Assembly (NCBI GenBank): GCA_041739085.1
Contig: JBGSON010000024.1
Location: forward strand, 1-26,438
DNA from: JBGSON01 sp041739085
Lineage (GTDB): Bacteria > Patescibacteriota > Gracilibacteria > CAIRYL01
DNA length: 26,438 nucleotides
Reading direction: 5' to 3'
The notes beneath the pieces are model-generated. The model saw only the letters and a list, made by a program, of their open reading frames with translations. It ran no database searches and was not told where the DNA came from. Shown piece by piece: positions 1 to 7,676 of this stretch. Each line of letters starts with the position of its first letter. The first letter of the stretch is position 1. The position numbers and the translations under genes were made by a program.

Positions 1-77
1 GTTGCCGTTCGTTTCTTCTTTACGATCTCTTCCAACAATTTCTTCCGGTGCAAGAGCATTTCATAACAGGGATACAT
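1..77 (-). CDS. Partial hypothetical protein at left edge
   Basis: Reading leftward from ATG at 77, 25 codons stay open to the window edge and begin MYPCYEMLLHRKK, followed by a Lys/Glu-rich helical stretch. An in-frame TAG lies 27 bases upstream of the ATG and no other start lies between. The product is not recognisable from so short a piece, and a chance open frame cannot be excluded. Confidence 0.3.
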   Translation of the reverse strand, partial: MYPCYEMLLHRKKLLEEIVKKKRTA

Positions 78-240
78 GGATCTTGAGTAAAGGACTTTAT
101 CCTAACTCAAATGTGTGATCCGAATTGCTGCAACCTTAACAGGAATTGTCAAATATGATGCCTTAAGCGAATCCTATGTTGCTATCAGCAGATGATAAGA
201 GCATTTACGGAAAAGGTTCATGGATATTTGACCGCGAAAA
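78..240. other. Intergenic region, divergent side
   Basis: This stretch lies between the left-edge partial frame and the plus-strand hypothetical operon. Stop codons are frequent in all frames. I see no tRNA, clear hairpin or repeat in it. Promoters for both directions would have to lie here. Confidence 0.4.
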
Positions 241-249
241 TGATATGAT
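241..249 (+). promoter_or_regulatory. Extended -10 element ahead of the 280-1709 operon
   Basis: The bases TGATATGAT match an extended -10 (TGN-TATAAT with one mismatch). They lie 31 bases before the ATG at 280, which gives a short leader. A TTGACC at 228-233 is too close to serve as its -35. No experimental support is available. Confidence 0.35.
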
Positions 250-279
250 ACAAACAATATAAATTTTTCCCTTTCTCTT

Positions 280-903
280 ATGGGCGACACCAATCCTATA
301 GAACTCTTTCAGAAAGCGAGAAAAATCTACAGCTCTCTTTTTCCGGACAAAGAGCCTGATACGCCTCAGGAGTCGCGGGAACCCCGCAAGGCTGGATCAG
401 ATGGGGAGAAAAGTGGCTTCAGGGATTATCTGAAGCGGATACCCATCATCGGATCCCTCTTTGCAGACAACGCCACGAAGGAAAAAGCCGAGGCGACGCG
501 CGAGGGTTTTGAAAAGGAACGATCGGGATTTTTCGGCGAAGTCTGGGAATCTGTTCTCAGCCGGTATTTTCCGAATATATCGAAGGGACTGGACGGGTTG
601 AGTGCGATCGGAGTGACAAAGACCGACGCGGAGGTCGTCCCCTGGCAGAACGAATTCGAAGCGATCACTGCGTTCTCGCTACTTGTCCCCGACTTTCTCC
701 TGAAGTACATCACCGATCCCATCGCAAAGTCTGCTGTCTTTCAGAAGATCATTGAGAACTGGCCTCTCACGGGAGACCTCGCGGAGAAGATCAAGAAGGA
801 TAAGAATCCCGATGATGTCATTTCAGCGCTCCGGATCATTCATCAGGATCTCTTCATTACCGGAAAAGTCTCCCTCGACCAGGTCCGCGCCTGGATGAAA
901 TGA
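280..903 (+). CDS. Hypothetical protein, 207 aa
   Basis: This is the first gene of a tight plus-strand run of four. The protein has a polar, Pro/Glu/Lys-rich N-terminal 45 residues, then a short hydrophobic patch (about 53-62, RIPIIGSLFA), a charged helix, and an alpha-helical C-terminal half (about 105-207) with many Asp/Lys pairs. There is no signal peptide and no convincing membrane span. The ATG at 280 has only a pyrimidine-rich stretch upstream and no Shine-Dalgarno. The stop is TGA, so UGA is not recoded here. I recognise no family. The helical, soluble character and the grouping with three other small genes suggest a cytoplasmic or structural complex, but that is a guess. Confidence 0.75.
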   Translation: MGDTNPIELFQKARKIYSSLFPDKEPDTPQESREPRKAGSDGEKSGFRDYLKRIPIIGSLFADNATKEKAEATREGFEKERSGFFGEVWESVLSRYFPNISKGLDGLSAIGVTKTDAEVVPWQNEFEAITAFSLLVPDFLLKYITDPIAKSAVFQKIIENWPLTGDLAEKIKKDKNPDDVISALRIIHQDLFITGKVSLDQVRAWMK

Positions 904-937
904 CCACCCTCCTCATATTCTCTCAACCACCCTCACT

Positions 938-1132
938 ATGGAAAATGAAACGCTCATCAAAAAAATCACCCCTCTCCTCCAGTCCTCGACCATGGAGCCG
1001 AAAGAAAAAGCCATGTGGACTCTTCTCATTCCGAGCATGGAGAAACCGCATCTCGAAAAACTTCTCGACATCCTCACTCGGGAAACGAATGCATTCACGG
1101 AAATGTATTTTGATGAACTCAAAAACCGATAA
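938..1132 (+). CDS. Small hypothetical protein, 64 aa
   Basis: Begins MENETLIKKITPLL and is almost entirely amphipathic helix. It follows the 207-aa gene by 34 bases and precedes the next gene by 20, consistent with one transcript. A longer plus-strand frame (900-1169) overlaps it, but that frame is Ser/Arg-rich and looks like a shadow. The acidic, Leu-rich composition of this frame resembles its neighbours more closely. Family unknown. Confidence 0.6.
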   Translation: MENETLIKKITPLLQSSTMEPKEKAMWTLLIPSMEKPHLEKLLDILTRETNAFTEMYFDELKNR

Positions 1133-1152
1133 TCTCTCGTTTTGTTTTTCCC

Positions 1153-1404
1153 ATGAGTTCACTCTTTGATCCCCAGAGGATCCTCTCCGCATCACAGTCC
1201 TCCAAGCCTCCGCTCACTCCGAGGCTCATCAGAAAACGGGAAGAGCTGGGAGCGGTACTCATGCATTCTCCTTTTTTGAGTGCCGGGGAGAAAACAAAGA
1301 TCATTGAGATCCTGCCGATTTTTTCCATTGAAATCCTCGATGCAATCCGCGATTCACTCCTCCGGGAAAATCTCCGTACTCTCATGAAAAAGTCCTCTCA
1401 ATAA
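1153..1404 (+). CDS. Small hypothetical protein, 83 aa
   Basis: This is a soluble, Leu/Arg/Lys-rich protein with no signal peptide or membrane span. Residues 25-80 predict as helices. It resembles the 64-aa product upstream in style: short, helical, with MHSPFLSAGEKTKIIEIL comparable in character to TMEPKEKAMWTLLIPSME there. The two may be distant paralogs. The ATG at 1153 follows TTTTTCCC with no Shine-Dalgarno. The stop at 1404 is five bases before the next ATG, which argues for translational coupling. Function unknown. Confidence 0.6.
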   Translation: MSSLFDPQRILSASQSSKPPLTPRLIRKREELGAVLMHSPFLSAGEKTKIIEILPIFSIEILDAIRDSLLRENLRTLMKKSSQ

Positions 1405-1409
1405 TTCCT

Positions 1410-1709
1410 ATGAACCATAAAGCTCCAAAACCGGAACTCCTTTTCTCCGAAAGGGAAAAACGCAAACCTTCTGATGGGGAAGCTTCTGAAATCCTGAAAG
1501 AAAAGGACGGCAACCTCTTCCGAAATCTGGATCAAAAAGCGAGAGAAGAGGAAGGCGCCCTTGCTGAGATGCAGGAAAGATTCAATGTCACGGAGGAAGA
1601 AGCACTGCGCCTCAGGTCAGAACTGAAGGAAACGGAAAAAAATGACAGGAAGACACTCGCCTTCCTGAAAGAAAAAGCCATGGAGCAGGAAGCTCCGAGG
1701 GAGGACTGA
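1410..1709 (+). CDS. Hypothetical coiled-coil protein, 99 aa
   Basis: Very rich in Glu, Lys, Leu and Ala. Residues about 25-95 look like one continuous coiled coil with heptad-like Leu/Ala spacing. No cysteines and no signal peptide are seen. It is the last gene of the 280-1709 run and ends in TGA, 12 bases before the 3' end of the convergent PstS-like gene; no obvious terminator hairpin fits between them. Function unknown; a scaffold or partner role for the upstream small proteins is possible. Confidence 0.6.
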   Translation: MNHKAPKPELLFSEREKRKPSDGEASEILKEKDGNLFRNLDQKAREEEGALAEMQERFNVTEEEALRLRSELKETEKNDRKTLAFLKEKAMEQEAPRED

Positions 1710-1721
1710 TTCACAAGAAAG

Positions 1722-2750
1722 TCAATCGCGCGATGGAACATACCCTGATTTTTCAACGATTTTCTGTCCCTCGGGTGACATTAGCCATCTTAAAAGGGTG
1801 AATGCTCCGCTCGTTTCAGGTTCGCCTTCGCGGATGACAGCATAGACTTCCGCAGTAAAGGGATATGTTCGTTTCCGGATCGTTTCCGAATCCGGAAACA
1901 CCCCGTCCACGGCAACTCTTCTGATGAGTTCGTTCGGAGCCATGAATTCCTCGTAGTAATACACGGAGTATCCGATACCAAGGACATCGGTGGAAAGGGT
2001 GTTGATCGGTCCCATCATCCCATAGAGAATCATGTTCGGAGCATCAATGATCGGAATATCCTTCATGACGAGATCCATCATGAGTTCCTGGCTCCCGGAA
2101 TTGTCATCCCGCTGATATGCCTGGATCACCCCTTCTCCCCCTCCTGCTTCCTTCCATTCGGTGAGTTTCCCGGAATAGATTTTTTGGATTTCTTCAGTGG
2201 AGAGATCTTGAATGGGATTGTCCCTGTTCACGATAAAAACAAATGCGTCGAGCGCGATCTCATATGATTTGAGCTCTACTTTCTTCTCCTTAGCATACTT
2301 CTCTTCATCATCTGAAGGGAGCCTTGCAACGAGGATAAGGTCGGCATTCCCGTCCGTAAGATTCACATACGCTTCATGAGTCCCGTTAAACGAAATATTG
2401 TTGATAAATTCAGAGTTCAGCTGTTTTTCTGTGTCATTCTCCACCCAATCCGCAAGGTATCTCTTCGTTTCATCCCACGGGGAATCCGTCCACGAACAGG
2501 GCTGATCGAGGAGTTCGCAGATAATGAAAATCTGAAATGGATGTGCGGAAGTGGATCCATCAACATGAGGGAATGTTTCGATGGTAAATGAAAATTCACT
2601 CCGAGAAATAGGTTTCAGTTTCACGATTTCCGTATTTTCGGGGTTCTGATTTTCTGGTACTATTGTTTTCTCCTGAGCGCATCCTCCAAGCGCCCCGAGG
2701 AGAACGAATAAAGCAAAGAAAAATCCAGAATATGAATAGGAATTTTTCAT
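1722..2750 (-). CDS. pstS: PstS-like phosphate-binding lipoprotein
   Basis: A periplasmic-type substrate-binding protein of the PstS/PBP-like family. The chosen start (ATG at 2750) gives MKNSYSYSG, a hydrophobic segment, then the lipobox LGGC, so the mature protein should be lipid-anchored outside the membrane. An ATG at 2783 would put 11 odd residues before the signal. Family signatures visible are DGSTSAHP near the mature N-terminus (first anion-binding loop), IYSGKLTEWKEAGG, and YQRDDNSGSQE (second binding loop). The C-terminus has the usual LLRWLMSPEGQKIVEKSGYVP. No pstC, pstA or pstB lies beside it, so the permease must be encoded elsewhere, or the protein acts as a sensor or scavenger. 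Phosphate as ligand is inferred from the loops only. Confidence 0.82.
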   Translation of the reverse strand: MKNSYSYSGFFFALFVLLGALGGCAQEKTIVPENQNPENTEIVKLKPISRSEFSFTIETFPHVDGSTSAHPFQIFIICELLDQPCSWTDSPWDETKRYLADWVENDTEKQLNSEFINNISFNGTHEAYVNLTDGNADLILVARLPSDDEEKYAKEKKVELKSYEIALDAFVFIVNRDNPIQDLSTEEIQKIYSGKLTEWKEAGGGEGVIQAYQRDDNSGSQELMMDLVMKDIPIIDAPNMILYGMMGPINTLSTDVLGIGYSVYYYEEFMAPNELIRRVAVDGVFPDSETIRKRTYPFTAEVYAVIREGEPETSGAFTLLRWLMSPEGQKIVEKSGYVPSRD

Positions 2751-2773
2751 AGAAAGAGGAGAAATGCAGTCCC

Positions 2774-2782
2774 ATTGTAGCA
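2774..2782 (-). promoter_or_regulatory. Extended -10 for the PstS-like gene
   Basis: On the minus strand the bases read TGCTACAAT, an extended -10 with one mismatch to TATAAT. It lies 23 bases before the ATG at 2750. It suggests the lipoprotein can be transcribed separately from the upstream HD gene. Confidence 0.35.
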
Positions 2783-2798
2783 TTCCATCAGAAATACA

Positions 2799-3482
2799 TC
2801 ATCTCTTTCCGAGTTTCGTCTGGATGACACACTCGAAAAGTTTGTCTTTGTGATATCCCTTCTCTTCGATCTCTCTTTGATAAATCCGGGAAGCTTCCCG
2901 GGAAGCCTTGTAGTCTTCCGGAGTGAGGATATCCATCGAAATCGTGTCGAGCTCTTCAGCGATCGCCTTGGCCCCGAGATTGTCAGCGAGGGGGGCATAC
3001 ATCCTGATGGTCTCTTCGGCATTCTCGATCTGTCGTTCCTTTGAAATATACTGGATAGTCCTCATGTTCGCGAGGCGGTCCGTGATCTTGATGAGGGCGG
3101 AGCGGGGATCTTTTATCGCTTCCAGAAAATAGTGATGGATCTCCCTCCGCTTCGCTTCCGGATGGTGTTTCTCGATCTTTTCCATGCGATGGGTCATGGT
3201 GACGGCGTTCACGATTTTTGCGATTTCAAAACCGAATTCACTCTCGAGTTCGCGGAAATTCTCATCCGTATCTTCAAGAACATCATGGAGGAGTCCGCCG
3301 GCGACGATCTCTGCTTTCACCTGAAGGTCCATGAGGATCTCCGCAACGAGGACAGGATGGACGATATACGGTTCCCCTGAAGCCCGGGTTTGTCCCGCGT
3401 GCTTTTTCTTCGCGATCTCATACGCTCTCAGGATGAGGATCTTATCTTCCGTTCCGTAATTTCCGGGGATAGCGAGAAGCAT
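2799..3482 (-). CDS. Stand-alone RelA/SpoT-type HD hydrolase domain protein
   Basis: The 227 residues match the N-terminal hydrolase domain of Rel/SpoT proteins, which removes pyrophosphate from (p)ppGpp. Visible are RASGEPYIVHP (H42), LLHDVLEDT (H66, D67, E70, D71), and KITDRLANMRT (D135), so the HD metal ligands and the ED pair are intact. The segment IRMYAPLADNLG matches the family's 'YSPLAHRLG' helix. The protein ends about where the synthetase domain would begin; there is no synthetase, TGS or ACT domain. It therefore looks like a small alarmone hydrolase (Mesh1/SAH type) or an HD phosphohydrolase with another nucleotide substrate. It lies 48 bases upstream of the PstS-like gene on the same strand. 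TATTTT (3504-3509) and TACTAT (3499-3504), just before the ATG, are -10 candidates. Confidence 0.8.
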   Translation of the reverse strand: MLLAIPGNYGTEDKILILRAYEIAKKKHAGQTRASGEPYIVHPVLVAEILMDLQVKAEIVAGGLLHDVLEDTDENFRELESEFGFEIAKIVNAVTMTHRMEKIEKHHPEAKRREIHHYFLEAIKDPRSALIKITDRLANMRTIQYISKERQIENAEETIRMYAPLADNLGAKAIAEELDTISMDILTPEDYKASREASRIYQREIEEKGYHKDKLFECVIQTKLGKR

Positions 3483-3539
3483 AGGGTTGAAGAAAACAAT
3501 AGTAAAATACCAGAAACCCGTTTCGAGGCCATACGGGAT

Positions 3540-4364
3540 TCATTTCTCATTCAGATTCACGGGATATTGGAGCGCTCCTTCCATGACTTCCTTCGGAGGC
3601 TCTTTGCCCGTCCAGATGCGGAACTGTTCCATGCCCTGAAAAATGAACATCGATTTTCCCGAGATGGCCGTTGCACCGTGCGAGAATGCTTCCTTCAAAA
3701 ACCGCGTCTTCTCGGGATTGTACACGAGATCGAATGCCGTGTGATGAGACTGCCAGAAATCATCTGGAACCGGAGAGTTCAATTGGAACTCACCTTTCGT
3801 CCCGAGCGGGGTTGCGTTAATGATGAGATCGAAATCATCAGGAGAAAGTTCTTCCAATACCTGACATCGAACCTGAAAATGATCCGCAAGATGCTTCGCC
3901 TTCTCCGGAGTCCGTCCGCTCACCGTAATGCATTCCGCATGGTCACGGAGAAGCGCAACAATAACAGCTCTCGATGCGCCTCCGGCGCCGATGACGAGCG
4001 CTCTTTTTCCTTCCACTTCATACTCTTCGCGAAGCGCCCGCGAGAATCCGGAATAATCGGTGTTCGTCCCGAAAAGCAAATCTCCTTTCCAGAATACCGT
4101 GTTCACCGCGCCGATCTTTTCCGCCTCTGATTCGATTCCATCGAGGAATGGGATGATCGTTTCCTTGTGCGGGATGCTCACGGAAAGACCATCGAGGACT
4201 TTTGAGATGCGGAAATGATCATTCAAAAACTCGCGCAATTTTTCCGGAGATATTTCGTATCGGTCATAGGATGCGGATATTCCAAAATATTGGAACGCAG
4301 CAGTATGCATTTCAGGGGATTTTGAATGACCGGCCGGATAGGCGAGTATTCCGTATTTCTTCAT
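3540..4364 (-). CDS. aroE: Shikimate dehydrogenase
   Basis: NADP-dependent reduction of 3-dehydroshikimate to shikimate in the chorismate pathway. Starting at ATG 4364 the product is 274 aa, the usual length, and begins MKKYGILAYPAGHSKSPEMH, where family members start; upstream ATGs at 4376 and 4427 would add residues without homology. Key sites seen are SKSP substrate-binding serines (14-17), catalytic Lys67 in SIPHKETI, Asp103 in GTNTDYSGF, the GAGGASRA nucleotide loop (about 127-134), NATPLG, and GKSMFIFQGMEQFRIWTG near the C-terminus. No other aro gene is in the window. It is on the same strand as the HD gene downstream, with a 57-base gap. Confidence 0.93.
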   Translation of the reverse strand: MKKYGILAYPAGHSKSPEMHTAAFQYFGISASYDRYEISPEKLREFLNDHFRISKVLDGLSVSIPHKETIIPFLDGIESEAEKIGAVNTVFWKGDLLFGTNTDYSGFSRALREEYEVEGKRALVIGAGGASRAVIVALLRDHAECITVSGRTPEKAKHLADHFQVRCQVLEELSPDDFDLIINATPLGTKGEFQLNSPVPDDFWQSHHTAFDLVYNPEKTRFLKEAFSHGATAISGKSMFIFQGMEQFRIWTGKEPPKEVMEGALQYPVNLNEK

Positions 4365-4512
4365 GAGTATCGTCATTTTCCCAGATTTTCGAAAAAGAAT
4401 CACGGCATTGTGCGTCCGATGAAACACGGGTTATCTTTCTCTCGGCATGTTTGCAACGCGCTCCTTCCCCGTTGTGTGGGAGTACTTTTCCCTGAGATGA
4501 TCTCAAATCATA

Positions 4513-4553
4513 TGAAGGCCACGAATGGGCCACTTCGTGCCAGATGACCTTCA
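4513..4553. repeat. Imperfect palindrome between aroE and the membrane gene
   Basis: TGAAGG (4513-4518) pairs with CCTTCA (4548-4553), and inside it CACGAA (4520-4525) pairs with TTCGTG (4534-4539). GGCCAC also occurs three times at 4518-4523, 4529-4534 and 4577-4582. It lies upstream of both flanking genes, so it is more likely regulatory or a small mobile repeat than a terminator. Purpose unknown. Confidence 0.4.
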
Positions 4554-4570
4554 CGGAAAACGCTCAATTA

Positions 4571-4600
4571 TTGATTGGCCACTCGTGAATATGATATTAT
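4571..4600 (+). promoter_or_regulatory. Promoter for the 4620-5042 membrane gene
   Basis: TTGATT (4571-4576) and TATTAT (4595-4600) are separated by 18 bases. The predicted start of transcription is about 13 bases before the ATG at 4620, so the mRNA would have almost no leader. Confidence 0.45.
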
Positions 4601-4619
4601 TCCATATATTTTTTTATTT

Positions 4620-5042
4620 ATGGAGGACAAGAATCGACCATTTTATTTACTTACCTTTTCTTGGAGCATTTTCTTATTTCTTGTTTTGCTGATAGCAAGA
4701 TCCGTTGGTGGAGCATCACAAAAGATGTTGCTATCGGAGTTAATCTTTTTCGGATTGATGATAATTTTTCATTTCCCCGCTTTTTTTTATTCAGAGCACA
4801 TAGGACTACACATAAGAAAATCATCTCGTGTAGCCGTAGTCTATGGAGTATCTGCTGCAATGGTAATGCTCTATTTATACACCGAAAATCCGAGAAGTGT
4901 AACCGGAAATGTTTCAGGTGTTGGCCAATGGGGATATGACCTCGTTATGTATTTTTTGTTCATTACTCCTCTTATCGCTATTTTTGTCGTTGGTGCATCA
5001 ATCGAATATCTCATGGAAAAAAAACGAAGAGGGGGAAAATGA
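4620..5042 (+). CDS. Hypothetical four-helix integral membrane protein
   Basis: The 140-aa product starts MEDKNRPF at ATG 4620. An in-frame TTG at 4575 would add 15 residues but overlaps the predicted promoter. Four hydrophobic spans are visible: about 8-30, 37-57, 70-86 and 105-127, ending in a basic EKKRRGGK tail that should be cytoplasmic. No family is recognised. The gene is clearly more AT-rich than the surrounding aroE and mutS and lies on the opposite strand. It faces the abrupt 3' end of the truncated mutS, 39 bases away, so it may have arrived by the event that removed the mutS C-terminus. Confidence 0.7.
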   Translation: MEDKNRPFYLLTFSWSIFLFLVLLIARSVGGASQKMLLSELIFFGLMIIFHFPAFFYSEHIGLHIRKSSRVAVVYGVSAAMVMLYLYTENPRSVTGNVSGVGQWGYDLVMYFLFITPLIAIFVVGASIEYLMEKKRRGGK

Positions 5043-5081
5043 TCCGAAATGAAAAAAGCGCTGCATCATGATCCTTTTGAA

Positions 5082-6266
5082 CTACAACTCACTGAGAAGA
5101 TTTCTTATCCCCTCAAGTTTTGTTGATTTCATTCCCCTGAGTTTCTCCAGAAACCCGGGAATTTTCTGAATCGATTGTTTCAGCGCCACGAGATCGCGGG
5201 GAGTTCCTCTCCTGCAGGAAATTTTTGCGATGAGCCGCTCAAGATCAGATATCCCCTTGAGTTCACCTTGAATCTCCTTAAGAAGGTGAGGATTTTCCGT
5301 CAGTTCTTTCACTGCGTCGAGTCGCGCTGAAATTTCTTCCCTATTCCTCATGGGACGGAGAATGCTCTTCCTCAGTTTTCTTCCTCCCATCGATGTCTTG
5401 GTCTCATCGAGCAATGCGACTAACCCCCTTTGCTTTTCCCCCTGATTATCTGAAAAAAGCTCAAGATTTCGGATCGTCTCGCTGTCGAGAGGCATGTATT
5501 CCTTCCTGTTCTCAATCCGGATGCTCCGCATGTGGGGGACTGCTCCTTTCTGCGTTTCTTCAAGAAAAGCGAGAAGAAGGGATGCGGATTCGATGAGGAG
5601 GTTTTTCTCTTCAATACCGAATCCGCGGAGGGTTTTTGTTCCGAAGTGCCGCAGGAGATGTGCCCGCGGGTCATCATTTTGAGGATGCGTGGAGATGACG
5701 GGAAAAATCCTCCGGAAATCCTCCTGGGAAAAAAGATGACGGGGGAGGACGATCTCTTTCGGAGACATATTCATGATCTCTCTCTTTGTCTCTTCAAAAC
5801 TGTCAGCCTCCATGACGATGAAATCTCCCGTCGAGAGATCTGCGAACGCAAGTCCGAATTTCCCCGCGCTCTCGGCAAGGGCGAGGAGATATAGGTTCTC
5901 CTTCGCTTCCATCATCTGATCGGAAAACGTGGTCCCCGGAGTAATGATCCGGATTACTTCTCTCTTCACGATCCCGGGGAGTTTCGGATCCGAGAGCTGT
6001 TCCGCGATGGCGACTTTTTTCCCTGCTTTTGTGAGTTTCACGATGTAGTTTTCAACCGCATGATACGGGATTCCGCACATGGGGATGGGATTTTCCATGT
6101 CTTTATGTCTCGCCGTGAGCGTGATCCCGAGGATCCGGGAAGCCACATGAGCGTCCTCTCCGAACATCTCATAGAAATCTCCGAGCCGGAAAAAAAGGAT
6201 GGAATCCGGATGGCTCTTCTTCATCTCTTGATACTGCCGCTGCATGGGGGTGAGGCTTTCCTCCAC
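5082..6266 (-). CDS. mutS: MutS mismatch-recognition protein, C-terminally truncated
   Basis: The N-terminus is unmistakable: LTPMQRQYQEMK, then the mismatch-recognition motif GDFYEMFGEDA (Phe31, Glu33), PMCGIPYHAVENYI and IITPGT. The connector domain (about 120-240) and the start of the lever/core domain (LELFSDNQGE, TSMGGRKLRKSILRPM, ISDLERLIAKI) follow. The frame then ends in TAG at 5082, after 394 aa; complete MutS is about 800-900 aa. The clamp, the rest of the core and the whole ATPase domain (Walker A) are missing, and I find no MutS-like sequence further downstream in any frame. The start is GTG at 6266, with no alternative in frame. As it stands it could not carry out ATP-dependent repair. 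It is a pseudogene fragment, a deletion/insertion product or an assembly join. Confidence 0.88.
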   Translation of the reverse strand: MEESLTPMQRQYQEMKKSHPDSILFFRLGDFYEMFGEDAHVASRILGITLTARHKDMENPIPMCGIPYHAVENYIVKLTKAGKKVAIAEQLSDPKLPGIVKREVIRIITPGTTFSDQMMEAKENLYLLALAESAGKFGLAFADLSTGDFIVMEADSFEETKREIMNMSPKEIVLPRHLFSQEDFRRIFPVISTHPQNDDPRAHLLRHFGTKTLRGFGIEEKNLLIESASLLLAFLEETQKGAVPHMRSIRIENRKEYMPLDSETIRNLELFSDNQGEKQRGLVALLDETKTSMGGRKLRKSILRPMRNREEISARLDAVKELTENPHLLKEIQGELKGISDLERLIAKISCRRGTPRDLVALKQSIQKIPGFLEKLRGMKSTKLEGIRNLLSEL

Positions 6267-6419
6267 TGAAGTTTCATAAATAACGCCCCCCCATTCTAAG
6301 ACAAACAGGAAAGATATGGGAATGCGATTTCTGAAGAGCTCATCTGAAACACCTTTTTCACTGAAATGAGGAGTTTGCGCACATATCCTATTGATTCATC
6401 GTATGCAAAGCATCTGCGT

Positions 6420-7676
6420 TTATAATCCTTCCCTGATGATCTTCTTGAGAGCTATTGCGCTTGGTCTCACTCTCCTCGCGCAGCTTTTTGTGTACTCCAC
6501 TTCGATGAGTCCAAACCGTGGCCAGAATCCCTTGTCCCATTCAAAATTATCGAGAAGAGACCAGTAGAAAAAACCTCTGACATCAATCCCTTTCCCGATT
6601 TCCTGGGATATTTCTTTGAGGATCTCCCTGAGGTACCACTCTCTCTTCTCATCATTGGAATCCGCAAGCCCTGTCTCCGTGACATACATGGGAAGCTTGT
6701 ATTTTCCGAGGGCGGTGAGCACTTCGGAGATCCCCGAAGGATAGAGTTCCCATCCCATATCGGAAACGATTTTGTTCTCATTTTGGATCTTCCAGAGGTG
6801 GACGAGATTGCGGAAATAATAATTCACCCCGATGAAGTCGAGCGATGAACGGATCGCATTCAGAAAACTTTTATTCACCCAGAATGAAAGGATCGCTGAA
6901 ATTAACCGGTTTATCCATTTTCCTTTATATGGCTGAAAACACATCGTATCCTTTGCGATTCCGACATTTACTCCGGGATTGATTCTTTTGAGTGCGTTAT
7001 ATGCGGTTTTATGCGCACGAATAAGCTGACTCCGTACGCGAAAATATTTGAAAATCGATTTCTTCTGTGGTGGCCATTCTCCTTTTTTATATGAGTTATA
7101 CGAATAGATATCGGGTTCGTTCAATGTGATCCAAAACTTCACTTCCGGAAAAACCGATGCCGCCTTCGTCACAAAATGTTCAAAATCGGACACTGCGTCC
7201 TTCGACTCCCATCCGCCTTTGTCCTCAAACCAGACGGGCACCGTCCAGTGCCAGAGCGTCACGAAAGGTTCTATCCCTCTCGCTCTGAGCTCTTTGATCA
7301 TGAAGATGTAATGATTGATCTCCTTTTCATCGAACACTCCCTGTTTTGGTTCAATGCGCGACCATTCGATGGAGAACCGGTACGCATTGAGCCCGAGAGA
7401 AGACATGATGTCAAAATCCTCCCGAAAGCGGTGATAGTGGTCGGCGGCTTTCCCGGAACGATAGTTCTCAGGATTATTTGCCTCTCTGAAGAGATCCTCC
7501 CGGAGGAATGCGTATTCGTTTTTTGCATTACCCGCGAGGCGTTTTGCATTTTTTTCCTCCCATTCGGTCCAGTTGTTTGTATTCCCGCCTTCCACCTGAT
7601 GGGCGGATGTACTTGCTCCCCAGAAAAATCCTTCTGGAAAAACGCCTGCTTTATTTTCTGGTCTGGATGAATGCAT
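6420..7676 (-). CDS. Glycoside hydrolase family 1 beta-glycosidase
   Basis: A 418-aa (beta/alpha)8-barrel retaining beta-glycosidase (beta-glucosidase, beta-galactosidase or 6-phospho variants). Motifs in order: FPEGFFWGASTSAHQVEG (N-terminal family signature), FSIEWSRIEP, LWHWTVPVWF, the acid/base TLNEPDIYSYNSY with Glu187, VNYYF, the nucleophile YVTETGLAD with Glu334 (usual ITENG), and FFYWSLLDNFEWDKGFWPRFGL. The length is typical. No signal peptide, so it is cytoplasmic. ATG 7676 is preferred over 7709 because homology begins soon after it. It overlaps the 3' end of pdxT by 26 bases and is probably co-transcribed with pdxS-pdxT. Substrate specificity cannot be read from the sequence. Confidence 0.93.
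   Translation of the reverse strand: MHSSRPENKAGVFPEGFFWGASTSAHQVEGGNTNNWTEWEEKNAKRLAGNAKNEYAFLREDLFREANNPENYRSGKAADHYHRFREDFDIMSSLGLNAYRFSIEWSRIEPKQGVFDEKEINHYIFMIKELRARGIEPFVTLWHWTVPVWFEDKGGWESKDAVSDFEHFVTKAASVFPEVKFWITLNEPDIYSYNSYKKGEWPPQKKSIFKYFRVRSQLIRAHKTAYNALKRINPGVNVGIAKDTMCFQPYKGKWINRLISAILSFWVNKSFLNAIRSSLDFIGVNYYFRNLVHLWKIQNENKIVSDMGWELYPSGISEVLTALGKYKLPMYVTETGLADSNDEKREWYLREILKEISQEIGKGIDVRGFFYWSLLDNFEWDKGFWPRFGLIEVEYTKSCARRVRPSAIALKKIIREGL

Noticed and set aside
4312..4554. Minus-strand frame containing WHEVAHSW (HExxH-like)
   Set aside because: It overlaps the aroE start, has no further metalloprotease features, and the rest is low-quality Arg/Ser-rich translation. Probably a chance motif within the GGCCAC repeat region.
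4571..5081. The AT-rich membrane gene as a third integron cassette
   Set aside because: No attC-like arms or matching R boxes are found on either side, and its orientation differs.
5040..5090. Programmed frameshift restoring full MutS
   Set aside because: No MutS-like sequence (clamp or Walker A) follows in any of the three minus-strand frames.
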